Shown here: positions 5,859 to 13,383 of the stretch, one piece after another
Position numbering within the stretch: the first letter of the stretch is position 1
Layout of the letters: each line of letters opens with the position of its first letter
Assembly (NCBI GenBank): GCA_046757725.1
Contig: JBHHYU010000062.1
Span: 1 to 18,970, forward strand
Direction: 5' to 3'
Length of the DNA stretch: 18,970 bases
DNA from: JBHHYU01 sp046757725
GTDB lineage: Bacteria; Desulfobacterota; Binatia; UBA9968
Translations under genes and position numbers: made by a program
The notes under the pieces: generated by a model
What the model saw: the letters and a program-made list of their open reading frames with translations, nothing else
The model's database searches: none
Told to the model about the DNA's origin: nothing

Positions 5859-7268
5859 TTAATTTTTCTCCGGAATCCCGGGCTCGGTCATTCGTCGGGG
5901 GTCCAAGATCTTGGTGAGTTTGTCTTCAGGTAAGACCCCCCTTGCCTTGGCGACTTCTCTTACCGTCTTCCCGGAATTAAAGGACTCTTTGGCGATCTTT
6001 GCTGCCTCATCGTAGCCGACAACAGGTGCCAGGGAGGTTACCATGGCGAGGCTGTTCTCGATCAATGCCTCGCAGCGGGTCTCATTGGCACCAATTCCCG
6101 TCACACACTTCTCCGTAAACGCCTTAACTACGCGGGCACTGAAGGTGATAGCCTCCAAAAAGCGAAGGGCCATCACCGGCATCATCACATTGAGCTCGAA
6201 GTTGCCTGCCTGCCCACAGATCGTAATCGTGGTATCACAACCTATGACGTGGGCGGCGACCTGAAGGACGGATTCACACATCACGGGGTTCACCTTGCCC
6301 GGCATGATGGAAGAGCCCGGTTGCGTGGCTGGGAGACTGATTTCTCCGATCCCGCACCTGGGGCCAGAGCTCAACCAGCGTAAATCCATAGCAATCTTCG
6401 ATAGGCTTACCGCCAGTGTCTTTAGGCTTCCGCTAACATGCACAACGGCGTCCTTGGCGGCTTGTGCCTCAAAGTGGTTCTGAGTCTCACGGAAGTTGAG
6501 GCCCGTCAATTCGGAGATCTTTTGAATACTTCTTGAGGGGAACTCGGGGTGGGTATTGATGCCCGTTCCCACGGCAGTCCCGCCCAGAGCCAGTTCTTCG
6601 AGGCCGGTTGATGCCGCTTTAATCCGCTCGATGCTCAGCTCGATCTGGCGGGCATAACCACTGAACTCCTGTCCCAACCGGATCGGTGTCGCGTCTGCCA
6701 GATGGGTACGGCCGATCTTTACGATACGATCAAACTCCTGGGTTTTATTCCTCAGACTCTGATGAAGTGCCCCAAGGGCAGGCAAAAGTTCCCGTTGAAT
6801 GGCCTCAAGGGCAGCGATGTGGATGGCTGTCGGGATCACGTCGTTACTGGATTGGCTCATGTTGACGTGGTCATTGGGGTGAACATCTTTGCTGCCTTTT
6901 GGTTTTCCCAGGAGTTCAAGGGCACGGTTGGCGATCACCTCGTTAGCATTCATGTTGGTGGACGTGCCGGAGCCGGTCTGAAAAATATCTACGACGAATG
7001 CCCGGGTGAGCTTTCCCTCCATGACCTCGCTGGAAGCACGGCGGACAACCTCAGCGATTTTGGGATCCAGCAACTTGAGATTTTCGTTGGCTGATGCGGC
7101 CGCAAATTTGATCATGCCCAGCGCACGGATAAAGCTAGGAGGAAAGCTGATGCCACTGATAGGGAAGTTTTCCACTGCCCTCTGGGTTTGAGCACCATAG
7201 TAAGCAGATTTCGGCACTTTCATTTCCCCCATGGAGTCTCTTTCAATCCGGTATTCTTGTTTGCTCAT
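5859..7268 (-). CDS. fumC: Fumarate hydratase, class II
   Basis: The 469-aa, iron-independent fumarase interconverts fumarate and malate in the TCA cycle as a soluble homotetramer. Seen motifs: QTGSGTSTNMNANEV (97-111), HPNDHVNMSQSSND (130-143), GRTHLADATP with active-site His189, GGTAVGTGINTHP, and the mobile loop GSSIMPGKVNP (318-328) bearing the catalytic serine. Length is usual. I chose the ATG at 7268 (MSKQEYRIERDSM) because AAAGGAG lies just upstream of it. A longer in-frame reading from 7289 would add seven residues, has no ribosome site and would start on a predicted -10 box. It leads the fumC-ferredoxin-sdhCAB group and supplies the step after succinate dehydrogenase. GRTHLADATP differs slightly from the common GRTHLQDAVP. 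Confidence 0.96.
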   Translation of the reverse strand: MSKQEYRIERDSMGEMKVPKSAYYGAQTQRAVENFPISGISFPPSFIRALGMIKFAAASANENLKLLDPKIAEVVRRASSEVMEGKLTRAFVVDIFQTGSGTSTNMNANEVIANRALELLGKPKGSKDVHPNDHVNMSQSSNDVIPTAIHIAALEAIQRELLPALGALHQSLRNKTQEFDRIVKIGRTHLADATPIRLGQEFSGYARQIELSIERIKAASTGLEELALGGTAVGTGINTHPEFPSRSIQKISELTGLNFRETQNHFEAQAAKDAVVHVSGSLKTLAVSLSKIAMDLRWLSSGPRCGIGEISLPATQPGSSIMPGKVNPVMCESVLQVAAHVIGCDTTITICGQAGNFELNVMMPVMALRFLEAITFSARVVKAFTEKCVTGIGANETRCEALIENSLAMVTSLAPVVGYDEAAKIAKESFNSGKTVREVAKARGVLPEDKLTKILDPRRMTEPGIPEKN

Positions 7269-7288
7269 TTTTTTCTCCTTTCCCAACA

Positions 7289-7317
7289 TTTTTAGCGAGT
7301 TATCGGGCGATAGGCAA
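7289..7317 (-). promoter_or_regulatory. Likely fumC promoter with a dyad in the spacer
   Basis: On the minus strand TTGCCT (7312-7317, 4 of 6), a 17-nt spacer and TAAAAA (7289-7294, 4 of 6) would start RNA about 15 nt before the fumC ATG at 7268. The spacer contains the perfect dyad TATCG-GG-CGATA (7301-7312), a shape typical of repressor operators. Both boxes are only moderate. Confidence 0.33.
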
Positions 7318-7426
7318 TAGGTTGTAGAGAGCAGACATCACCCACCGGGCAACATGCGTTGGTCTTTTACGTTCTTTTGTCTTATGCCTTCTATTTCCAA
7401 GTTGGTTGTGTTAGCAAAAAAACAGC

Positions 7427-8107
7427 ATGCCTGGTATCGAGCAACTGACTAGAACCATTATTCGATGTAAAAAGTGTCCCCGGTTAGTGCGTTGGTGCCG
7501 GCAGGTGACGGAAAAACCACCTCCTCGTCATCAGGGAAAGACTTACTGGGGTAAACCTCTACCGGGATTCGGGGATCCCGACGGGCGTCTTCTTATAGTT
7601 GGCTTGGCACCGGCAGCGCATGGCGCAAACCGTACCGGGAGGATGTTTACCGGTGACCGCAGCGGAGACTGGCTCTATGACACCCTCTGTTCCTTCGGCT
7701 TTGCCAACCAGCCCACATCAGTTCAGCGCGACGATGGGCTCAGGCTCAAAAATTGCTACATTACGGCGGCCGTACGCTGTGCCCCTCCAGGGAACAAGCC
7801 GGCAAAGGTGGAGTTTTATAACTGTCGTCCTTACCTGGTTCAGGAGCTGCAATTACTCAAGTCTGTGCGAGTTGTCATCGCCCTGGGAAAGATCGCTTTT
7901 GATTCGTTTTTGAGCGCCTACCGGGAGAGCGGAGGGGTTATTCCTAAGCCGCGACCTCAATTTCACCATGCGGGATCCATTCGTCTTCGGAGTGATTTAA
8001 CGCTTCTGGCCTCCTATCATCCCAGTCAACAAAACACCTTCACGGGGAAACTCACCTGCAAAATGTTTCATGCGGTTTTTAAGAAGGCAAAGGCCATGGT
8101 TGAATGA
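7427..8107 (+). CDS. udgB: Uracil-DNA glycosylase, family 5 (UDGb)
   Basis: The 226-aa DNA-repair enzyme removes uracil and other deaminated bases from DNA. Family 5 signatures are plain: GLAPAAHGANRTGRMFTGD (residues 59-77) with Ala in place of the catalytic Asn/Asp of other families, and the C-terminal HPSQQNTFTGKLT motif. Four cysteines for the [4Fe-4S] cluster are present: Cys14 and Cys17 (CKKC), Cys118 (RCAPPGNKP) and Cys133. Length is typical. The frame has a stop at 7412-7414, so the ATG at 7427 is the first start, although no clear Shine-Dalgarno precedes it. It is divergent from fumC across a 158-nt gap and shows no functional link to its neighbours. Confidence 0.92.
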   Translation: MPGIEQLTRTIIRCKKCPRLVRWCRQVTEKPPPRHQGKTYWGKPLPGFGDPDGRLLIVGLAPAAHGANRTGRMFTGDRSGDWLYDTLCSFGFANQPTSVQRDDGLRLKNCYITAAVRCAPPGNKPAKVEFYNCRPYLVQELQLLKSVRVVIALGKIAFDSFLSAYRESGGVIPKPRPQFHHAGSIRLRSDLTLLASYHPSQQNTFTGKLTCKMFHAVFKKAKAMVE

Positions 8108-8238
8108 GCTTTGCCGGTTAACGCCGATGCTGGGTTGACAATGTCTGTTCGAAGCCTAGCGTGTTAGTGTTGACGTACCGAGACTGGAAACTTCACTGCT
8201 ATGGTAGATTAAAAAATGAGGGGCTCCTAGGATAGACT

Positions 8239-9468
8239 ATGGGAATAGTAAAAGGTCTTGGGTGTCCGAGGTGTGGGTGGCAATCACCCGACCGCATGGC
8301 CTCTCTCTGTCCCACTTGCAGTGGTGTTCTAGAAGTTGAAGTTCAGATAGAACATCTCACCAGATCCCACCTGCTGGAGATTCGAAAGAGGACGGACCGG
8401 ACAATCTGGCGTTGGTTCGAGTTCCTGCCGATCAGGGATCGATCAGCCATCGTCTCGCTGGGGGAGGGCTACACCCCTCTAATTAAGTCAAGAGGCCTTG
8501 GCGACACGTTGGGGATATCACGCCTGTATCTCAAGAATGATACGGTGCTGCCGACGGGGTCTTTAAAGGATCGGAGTATGGCAGTGGGTCTTTCCAGGGC
8601 TAAGGAACTAGGGTTCAAAGCTGCGGCTGTGATATCCACGGGGAATGCCGCGGCCTCGGTTGCCGCCTATGCCGCGGCAGCCGGTCTGGATAGTGTCGTG
8701 ATGGTACCCAGCGGCATATCCGCTTCAAAAGTTCTCCAGGCGCAAGCCTACGGGGCGAAGGTTATTGTTATCGACGGAGATTTCGAGGAGGCAGCAAAAC
8801 TATACAAAAAAGGAATTCAGGAGTTCGGTTGGTTTGATTGTCTTTCTACAAACCCGTACAGGAACGAAGGAAAAAAGTCTTATGCCTACGAGATCCTGGA
8901 CCAGCTGGATGCGCAGGTGCCGGATTGGATTATTCACCCGACGGCCGGAGGCACAGGCATTTCCGCTATATGGAAGGGTTGCAACGAACTGCTCAGATTA
9001 GGATGGGTCCGTCGCCTGCCAAAGCTGGTAGCTGCTCAAAGTGACGCAGCAGCCCCCATCGTCGCTGCCTTTGAAAAAGGTCTCTCAAAGGTTGAACCCG
9101 TTGCCGTCAGGGAGACAGTCGCCGAGAGCATTCAGGTGGGCAATCCAAGTTCTATGGGTTGGCGTGCCCTGGAGGCCGTTCGAGGCTCCAACGGAACTGC
9201 CGTGGCCCTCCGTGACGAGGAAATCCTCGATGCTCAATCTCTATTGGCTCGTCGCGCAGGGATCTTCGCTGAACCTGCAGGAGCCGTCTCGGTGGCCGCT
9301 GCACGAAAGTTGTGCGAACAAGGAGTCATGAGTCAGGGCGATCTCGTCATCTGTAACATCACGGGCCACGGACTGAAACAACCCTCCGCAGTCCGAGTCT
9401 CCGAAGAGGAGCTTCGCCCCGTTGTCCCTAATCTCAACGCCCTGAAAAAGCGTCTGGGAATAGCATAG
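8239..9468 (+). CDS. thrC: Threonine synthase or close PLP paralogue
   Basis: The 409-aa fold-type II PLP enzyme would convert O-phosphohomoserine to threonine in the cytoplasm. An N-terminal zinc ribbon (Cys9, Cys12, Cys24, Cys27) precedes the catalytic domain. LGEGYTPL, LPTGSLKDRS with the PLP lysine Lys110, the STGNAAASVAAYAA phosphate-binding segment, and the C-terminal CNITGHGLKQ are family features. The PLP motif reads LPTGSLKDR where most threonine synthases have NPTGSFKDR, so a related beta-replacement enzyme is possible. The ribosome site is weak (a GGAT before the ATG). The C-terminal 48 residues find a diverged match in gene debris at 10599-10745. No homoserine kinase or dehydrogenase lies in the window, so pathway context is missing. 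Confidence 0.82.
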   Translation: MGIVKGLGCPRCGWQSPDRMASLCPTCSGVLEVEVQIEHLTRSHLLEIRKRTDRTIWRWFEFLPIRDRSAIVSLGEGYTPLIKSRGLGDTLGISRLYLKNDTVLPTGSLKDRSMAVGLSRAKELGFKAAAVISTGNAAASVAAYAAAAGLDSVVMVPSGISASKVLQAQAYGAKVIVIDGDFEEAAKLYKKGIQEFGWFDCLSTNPYRNEGKKSYAYEILDQLDAQVPDWIIHPTAGGTGISAIWKGCNELLRLGWVRRLPKLVAAQSDAAAPIVAAFEKGLSKVEPVAVRETVAESIQVGNPSSMGWRALEAVRGSNGTAVALRDEEILDAQSLLARRAGIFAEPAGAVSVAAARKLCEQGVMSQGDLVICNITGHGLKQPSAVRVSEEELRPVVPNLNALKKRLGIA

Positions 9469-9515
9469 CTCTAAGGGGACAACGAAGCCTGTTAGATAAA
9501 GCGATATGGATCTCG

Positions 9516-9536
9516 CTTCGTGATACGCGAAGTTTT
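9516..9536 (+). terminator. Possible terminator after threonine synthase
   Basis: CTTCG (9516-9520), a 7-nt loop and CGAAG (9528-9532) are followed by TTTT, about 50 nt past the stop. The stem is short and the T-run only four, so it is a weak candidate. Confidence 0.28.
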
Positions 9537-9617
9537 CGATGTGCCGGGATTGGCGTTTCTTTATCATCATATCTTCTGGGGTTGCATAGTGTGTCCAGAT
9601 ATCGGTATTTTCTATGT

Positions 9618-10415
9618 ATGGAGGGGGCGACAAGTAAAAGATCCGTTTATTGGAGTGTAGCTTTTGTTTTCCTTCTTATCCTTGGTGGGTGCTCTAAAAG
9701 CAAAGAGGGAAAACCTTCTAAAAAAGAGACCCCGTCTGTTCAAACGGAAACGTCTCAACGGGAGGAAGGATATCAGTTCGTTGCCGTCAAGGAGGGTGGA
9801 ACGATCTCAGGAAGAGTCGTCTTCAAGGGAAAGAAGCCTTCTTCAACCCTGCCTGCCGGCAAGGACCAGGAAGTTTGCGGCAAGGAGAAAAAAGACCCTT
9901 CATTGACGGTCAATGAGCGGGGCGAGGTCCGATTTGCCGTGGTGCAGATTGTCGATATCCGGAAGGGTAAGGCGATCGATCCAGTAGTTGCTGTGCTCGA
10001 CCAGAGAGGATGCGAATACCATCCGCATGTGTTAGCAGTGCCGGCCGGCACGACGATAGAGATTCTTAACAGCGACGGGATCCTCCATAACGTTCACACT
10101 TTTAGCCAAAAGAATGATCCGTTCAACCGGGCCCAGCCCAAGTATCTCAAGAAAATCACGCACGTCTTCAAGGAGCCTGAAATCATATCCGTCAAGTGCG
10201 ACGTTCACGGCTGGATGAGTGCCTGGATCTACGTTGCCGGCCATCCTTATTATGACACCACAACGGCGAATGGTGCGTTTAAGCTCGAAGGCGTGCCTCC
10301 AGGAAACTACACGCTGGAGGTATGGCACGAGGAGCTAGGGAAACAGCGGCAGGAGGTCACAGTCGGGCCGAATGAGAGTGCCAAGGTGGTGTTCGAGTAC
10401 GTCATTAAAAAATAA
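9618..10415 (+). CDS. Lipoprotein with cupredoxin-like copper site and carboxypeptidase-regulatory-like domain
   Basis: Read from the ATG at 9618 this is a 265-aa exported lipoprotein: a short basic start, the hydrophobic stretch VYWSVAFVFLLIL, then GGC with Cys25 as the lipidation site. A low-complexity Lys/Ser/Thr linker follows. The middle domain has the beta-sandwich pattern of cupredoxins: CEYHPHVLAVPAGTTIEI, NSDGILHNVHT with candidate His ligands, and KCDVHGWMSAW with a C-x2-H-x2-M set like blue-copper sites. The C-terminus (NGAFKLEGVPPGNYTLEVWHEELG) is a regulatory-like beta domain. It probably binds copper and carries electrons or senses metal at the outer or inner membrane surface. 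TTG 9582 and GTG 9591 are alternative starts; none has a good ribosome site. Partner unknown. Confidence 0.8.
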   Translation: MEGATSKRSVYWSVAFVFLLILGGCSKSKEGKPSKKETPSVQTETSQREEGYQFVAVKEGGTISGRVVFKGKKPSSTLPAGKDQEVCGKEKKDPSLTVNERGEVRFAVVQIVDIRKGKAIDPVVAVLDQRGCEYHPHVLAVPAGTTIEILNSDGILHNVHTFSQKNDPFNRAQPKYLKKITHVFKEPEIISVKCDVHGWMSAWIYVAGHPYYDTTTANGAFKLEGVPPGNYTLEVWHEELGKQRQEVTVGPNESAKVVFEYVIKK

Positions 10416-10479
10416 GACCAGGGCTGGAGGAAGAAATGATCGCTAGGTGATTCGGTAAAGGAAATCAGCGGGAATCATT

Positions 10480-10513
10480 CTCGCGCTCACGTTTCTTCAC
10501 CCTTAAGCGCGAG
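10480..10513. repeat. 8-bp perfect inverted repeat
   Basis: CTCGCGCT (10480-10487) and AGCGCGAG (10506-10513) are exact inverted arms 18 nt apart, 65 nt after the lipoprotein stop. A GC-rich CGCCCCGGGCG dyad follows at once, and no T-run. It may be an RNA hairpin or a protein site. It is the only clear structure in 10416-10540. Confidence 0.45.
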
Positions 10514-10544
10514 CCGCCCCGGGCGAGGTCAATAGGTCTGTGTT

Positions 10545-10745
10545 TCGATGGCCACCCGCGCCGGCCGCCATTCTCCGCCGATTTGCTGCCGACATTAGGG
10601 AGTTATTTCTCAGCAGGATCTTTTTATTTGCAATATTACAGGGCGTGGACTCGAGCAACTAGCCACCGTGCACATCCCCGAAAGGGATCTCCAGCCCGTA
10701 GCGCCAGATCTCAACGCTCTCAAGAACCAGCTCCATGCGAGCTGA
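10545..10745 (+). pseudogene. C-terminal relic of a second threonine-synthase-type gene
   Basis: Bases 10599-10742 translate to 48 codons aligning end to end, without gaps, with the last 48 residues of the intact enzyme at 8239-9468; I count 27 identities. Shared blocks include DL-x-ICNITG, PV-x-P, LNALK. The relic ends at its own TGA (10743-10745). In the same frame an amber TAG (10596-10598) stands where the intact enzyme has Gln in CEQGV, as a CAG to TAG change would give. Further upstream MATRAG (10548-10565) resembles LARRAG of the intact enzyme, with about ten codons missing between. There is no start or catalytic part. The divergence from the intact gene argues against a fresh duplication. 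The boundary before 10599 is uncertain. Confidence 0.75.
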
Positions 10746-10759
10746 GAACAGCCCCCCCC

Positions 10760-10789
10760 TTGTCAATGACCCCCAACCTGGACTATGTT
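10760..10789 (+). promoter_or_regulatory. Promoter of the thiamine-diphosphate enzyme gene
   Basis: TTGTCA (10760-10765, 5 of 6), an 18-nt spacer and TATGTT (10784-10789, 4 of 6) give a start near 10796 and a leader of about 47 nt before the ATG at 10843. It begins 15 nt after the threonine-synthase relic ends. Confidence 0.42.
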
Positions 10790-10842
10790 GCTCCAGAGTC
10801 AGCCGAAGTATCGAGATCACAAGGATAGAAAAGGAGTTATCC

Positions 10843-12630
10843 ATGAGTCAAGCAGCGAGAGTGACAGAGGCTCCCCGGCCTCAATACGGATCAGATGTCG
10901 TCGTCGATTTGTTGAAAGCTTTTGATGTGGAGTATGTTTCCCTGAATCCAGGGGCAACTTTTCGTGGTCTGCATGATTCCCTTGTCAACTACGGTGGAAA
11001 TCACCGACCGGAGATTATTACCTGTACTCATGAGGAGAGTGCTGTTGCCCTGGCTCACGGCTATGCCCGAGCGAAAGGCAAACCCATGGCATCAGCGGTT
11101 CATAACATTGTAGGATTGCAGCATGCCACCATGGCTATTTATAACGCCTGGTGTGATCGGGCGCCCGTCATTGTCATGGGGGGAACCGGTCCCATGGATA
11201 CCGCCAATCGCAGGCCATGGATTGATTGGGTCCATACAGCGCTGGTTCAGGGAAACATAGTCCGGGACTTCGTGAAGTGGGACGACCAGCCGGGAAGCGT
11301 CGCGGCGGTGCCTGAGTCTTTCATTCGAGCTTATCGCTTGGCCACAACCCCTCCAATGGGTCCGGTTTATATCTGTTACGATTCTGATGTCCAGGAAAAG
11401 AAACTCAATGGTGAAGTGCCTTTCTCGTCACTAGACCGCTATCCGGCCGCGCTTCCTATTCAGGCTCCCGAGGAGGGTTTTGCTACGACGGTCCGCTGGC
11501 TGCTTGAGTCTCAGGCGCCTGTAATCGTTGCCGATTGGGTCGGGAGGGGAGAAGCCGGATTCCAGGCCCTCGCCGAGCTTGCCGAGCTTCTGGCCATTCC
11601 GGTCTTCGATCAGAACGGAAGGCTCAACTTCTCGGCGTCGCATCCACTAAACCTCACAGGAATGGAGGAGAAAGTTCTGGGTCGGACCGATCTTCTCCTG
11701 GTTTTGGATGTCCCGGATTTGGAAGGTGCCACCAGCAAAAGGGCCCAGGAGAAGGGAAGACGCAGAGCCATTCCACTTCTTTCGCCGAAGGCAAAAATTG
11801 TTAATGTGGGGCTTGATGAACTTATGGTGCGGAGTTGGTCCCACGATTTCAACAAGCTCCGGGAGGCGGACTTGTCCATGCTGGCGGACACGTCGGTCTT
11901 TCTGCCCGAACTGGTTCGGCGAATAAAAGGTGAGATAAAGGCACTGGAGAAGAAGGCCTCGGATATCGAAAAGAGGCGGACGGAGTGGTCGAAACTGAGC
12001 GCCGAGAGAGAAGAAACACGCAAACAACAAACCCAGATCCACTGGGATGACAAGCCAATTTCTGCGAACCGGCTTTACACCGAGGTGGCGAATGTCCTCA
12101 AAAATGAGGACTGGGTCCTGACCCATGCCACATCTTCTGGAAGGGAAAAATTTTTCCTTCGTCCTACAAAATTTAATCAGGCACTGGGGAAGTATAAAGG
12201 GGGTGGGCTGGGTTACGGTTTGCCAGCCTCCCTGGGGGCTGCCCTGGCTCATCGGGGCTCAGGTAAATTGTGTGTCGACTTGCAACCTGATGGGGATCTC
12301 CTTTTCACTGTGAGCAGCCTGTGGACGGCAGCCCACCATAAAATTCCGCTCCTGATCATAGTTTTCAATAACCGAGCTTACTATAACGACGAAGAACATC
12401 AGGAAAGAATGGCGCTTTTAAGGGGTCGCCCGGTAGAAAACAAGGTGATCGGTATCCGTATCGAGGAGCCGAACGTGGATTTCGGCGCCATGGCGCGTAC
12501 CTACGGGGTCTGGGGTGTAGGACCGAGTACCGAACCCAAGGATATAACAAAAGCATTGCGGGAGGCGATCAAAGTCGTTAAGGAAGAGGGTAAACCGGCC
12601 CTCGTAGATGTGGTGTGTCAGATGCGCTGA
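10843..12630 (+). CDS. Thiamine-diphosphate enzyme, acetolactate synthase/benzoylformate decarboxylase superfamily
   Basis: I start this 595-aa protein at the ATG at 10843 (MSQAARVTEAPRPQYGSD) because AAAAGGAG precedes it; an upstream reading adds 36 unlikely residues. It has the three-domain layout of the superfamily. The N-terminal Pyr domain includes Glu64 in THEESAVALAHGYAR, the cofactor-activating glutamate. A middle Rossmann-like domain follows, then a C-terminal PP domain with GDL (484-486) and NN (509-510), the GD...NN motif that binds Mg-thiamine diphosphate. A charged helical insert (about 370-415) links the last two. Candidate reactions are decarboxylation or carboligation of a 2-oxo acid. 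The substrate is not readable: no acetolactate synthase small subunit (ilvN) or ilvC lies nearby, so valine/isoleucine synthesis is not supported. Confidence 0.85.
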   Translation: MSQAARVTEAPRPQYGSDVVVDLLKAFDVEYVSLNPGATFRGLHDSLVNYGGNHRPEIITCTHEESAVALAHGYARAKGKPMASAVHNIVGLQHATMAIYNAWCDRAPVIVMGGTGPMDTANRRPWIDWVHTALVQGNIVRDFVKWDDQPGSVAAVPESFIRAYRLATTPPMGPVYICYDSDVQEKKLNGEVPFSSLDRYPAALPIQAPEEGFATTVRWLLESQAPVIVADWVGRGEAGFQALAELAELLAIPVFDQNGRLNFSASHPLNLTGMEEKVLGRTDLLLVLDVPDLEGATSKRAQEKGRRRAIPLLSPKAKIVNVGLDELMVRSWSHDFNKLREADLSMLADTSVFLPELVRRIKGEIKALEKKASDIEKRRTEWSKLSAEREETRKQQTQIHWDDKPISANRLYTEVANVLKNEDWVLTHATSSGREKFFLRPTKFNQALGKYKGGGLGYGLPASLGAALAHRGSGKLCVDLQPDGDLLFTVSSLWTAAHHKIPLLIIVFNNRAYYNDEEHQERMALLRGRPVENKVIGIRIEEPNVDFGAMARTYGVWGVGPSTEPKDITKALREAIKVVKEEGKPALVDVVCQMR

Positions 12631-12715
12631 ACCTGTTCCCGGCTGAAGGAATTGTATCTATCTGGTCGGATTGCAGACCCAAGGGGAAGCGTTCGTCTAA
12701 GACCAGGGTAATTGG

Positions 12716-13189
12716 CTACGCTTTCGGTGAGTCGGGTTTACCTTTACGAAACTCCCGGAGCGCTACGTAAAATTGCTCAGGTTCGTTTTTAGAAATCGAT
12801 AGCTTGAACAAGGCGTATCGCTGGTAGAGATCGTACGTGCGCCACTCGTCGAGTTGTACTGCCTGCCCTGTCTTGTCGCCCCTGGCCTGTACCGTATCCG
12901 GGATGCGACCCGGATCTTTCCATGGGGGGTCGGCTACAGGGGGGACCAGAGCGGCTTTCTCTTTCAGGTATCGGCGCGTGAGAAAATCGAGATATGAAGA
13001 AAAATTGTTCCTCTCTTCTTCTGTATCCACCGGAAGGTGACAGAGCACCCACCGCTCCTCCAGGCTGAAGACCAGCCAGATCTTCAACGAGATCTTGATT
13101 CCGGTAAGGTCGAGTTTCATCCGGACGTGAAGGGGAACACGACTTAAAGAGGGGTAAACCTCAGATTCAAAACGATAGCGATAAAACAT
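12716..13189 (-). CDS. Nitrate reductase-associated protein family (Nitr_red_assoc)
   Basis: The 157-aa protein matches from memory the small family found next to cyanobacterial nitrate assimilation genes. It shows FESEVYPSLSRVPLHVRMKLDLTGIKISLKIW near the N-terminus (family pattern F..DFV.SLRCIPM.VR.KLD.CGIKL.L..W), SLEERWVLCHLPVDTEEE, and the C-terminal W..YDLYQRYALFKLS...E..F..AL.EF block. No signal peptide, membrane segment or metal motif is visible; its biochemical role is unknown in any organism I recall. The start is well fixed by GGAGGTGATC (13195-13204), a perfect ten-base Shine-Dalgarno five bases before the ATG. It is alone here: no nitrate reductase, transporter or molybdenum-cofactor gene is in the window. 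It is convergent with the thiamine-diphosphate enzyme gene. Confidence 0.72.
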   Translation of the reverse strand: MFYRYRFESEVYPSLSRVPLHVRMKLDLTGIKISLKIWLVFSLEERWVLCHLPVDTEEERNNFSSYLDFLTRRYLKEKAALVPPVADPPWKDPGRIPDTVQARGDKTGQAVQLDEWRTYDLYQRYALFKLSISKNEPEQFYVALREFRKGKPDSPKA

Positions 13190-13294
13190 CGGCAGATCAC
13201 CTCCCCGTGAAAAAAAGGAATTGCTGTTATACGCTGCAGAAGTTATTTTCTCCCGTAACGGGGTCGGCGGTCAACAGCTGGTTTGCCGTACAAA

Positions 13295-13309
13295 GAGTGG
13301 CAACCACTC
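13295..13309. repeat. Perfect 6-bp hairpin/operator-like dyad in divergent gap
   Basis: GAGTGG (13295-13300), CAA and CCACTC (13304-13309) form a perfect dyad between the divergent nitrate-reductase-associated gene and the cupin gene. TTGACC (13269-13274, minus strand) with an 18-nt spacer to GAAAAT is a weak promoter candidate for the minus gene. An operator or a transcript hairpin are both possible. Confidence 0.35.
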
Positions 13310-13383
13310 AATATCGAGGGCATGTACCATCAGTTCCAGATGCACCGCCGGTCGAATTAGCGTAGAGCAGAAAGGAACCGGTT

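Noticed and set aside
8135..8210. Promoter before threonine synthase from TTGACA (8135) or TTGACG (8170)
   Set aside because: No acceptable -10 box at 16-18 nt from either -35 box.
10583..10828. 81-codon plus-strand frame between the lipoprotein and the thiamine-diphosphate enzyme
   Set aside because: It overlaps the threonine-synthase relic in another frame, and the relic's frame has clear homology.
11610..12252. Minus-strand frames of 147-201 codons inside the thiamine-diphosphate enzyme
   Set aside because: Antisense shadows; Ser/Arg/Pro-rich with no start signals.
8239..12630. A cysteate synthase plus sulfopyruvate decarboxylase (coenzyme M) pair
   Set aside because: The thiamine-diphosphate enzyme is a full-length acetolactate-synthase-like chain, not the short ComD/ComE type, and no aminotransferase or sulfite gene is nearby.
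10843..12630. ilvB, acetolactate synthase for branched-chain amino acids
   Set aside because: No ilvN, ilvC or ilvD nearby, and the sequence around the N-terminal glutamate and middle domain is not typical IlvB.
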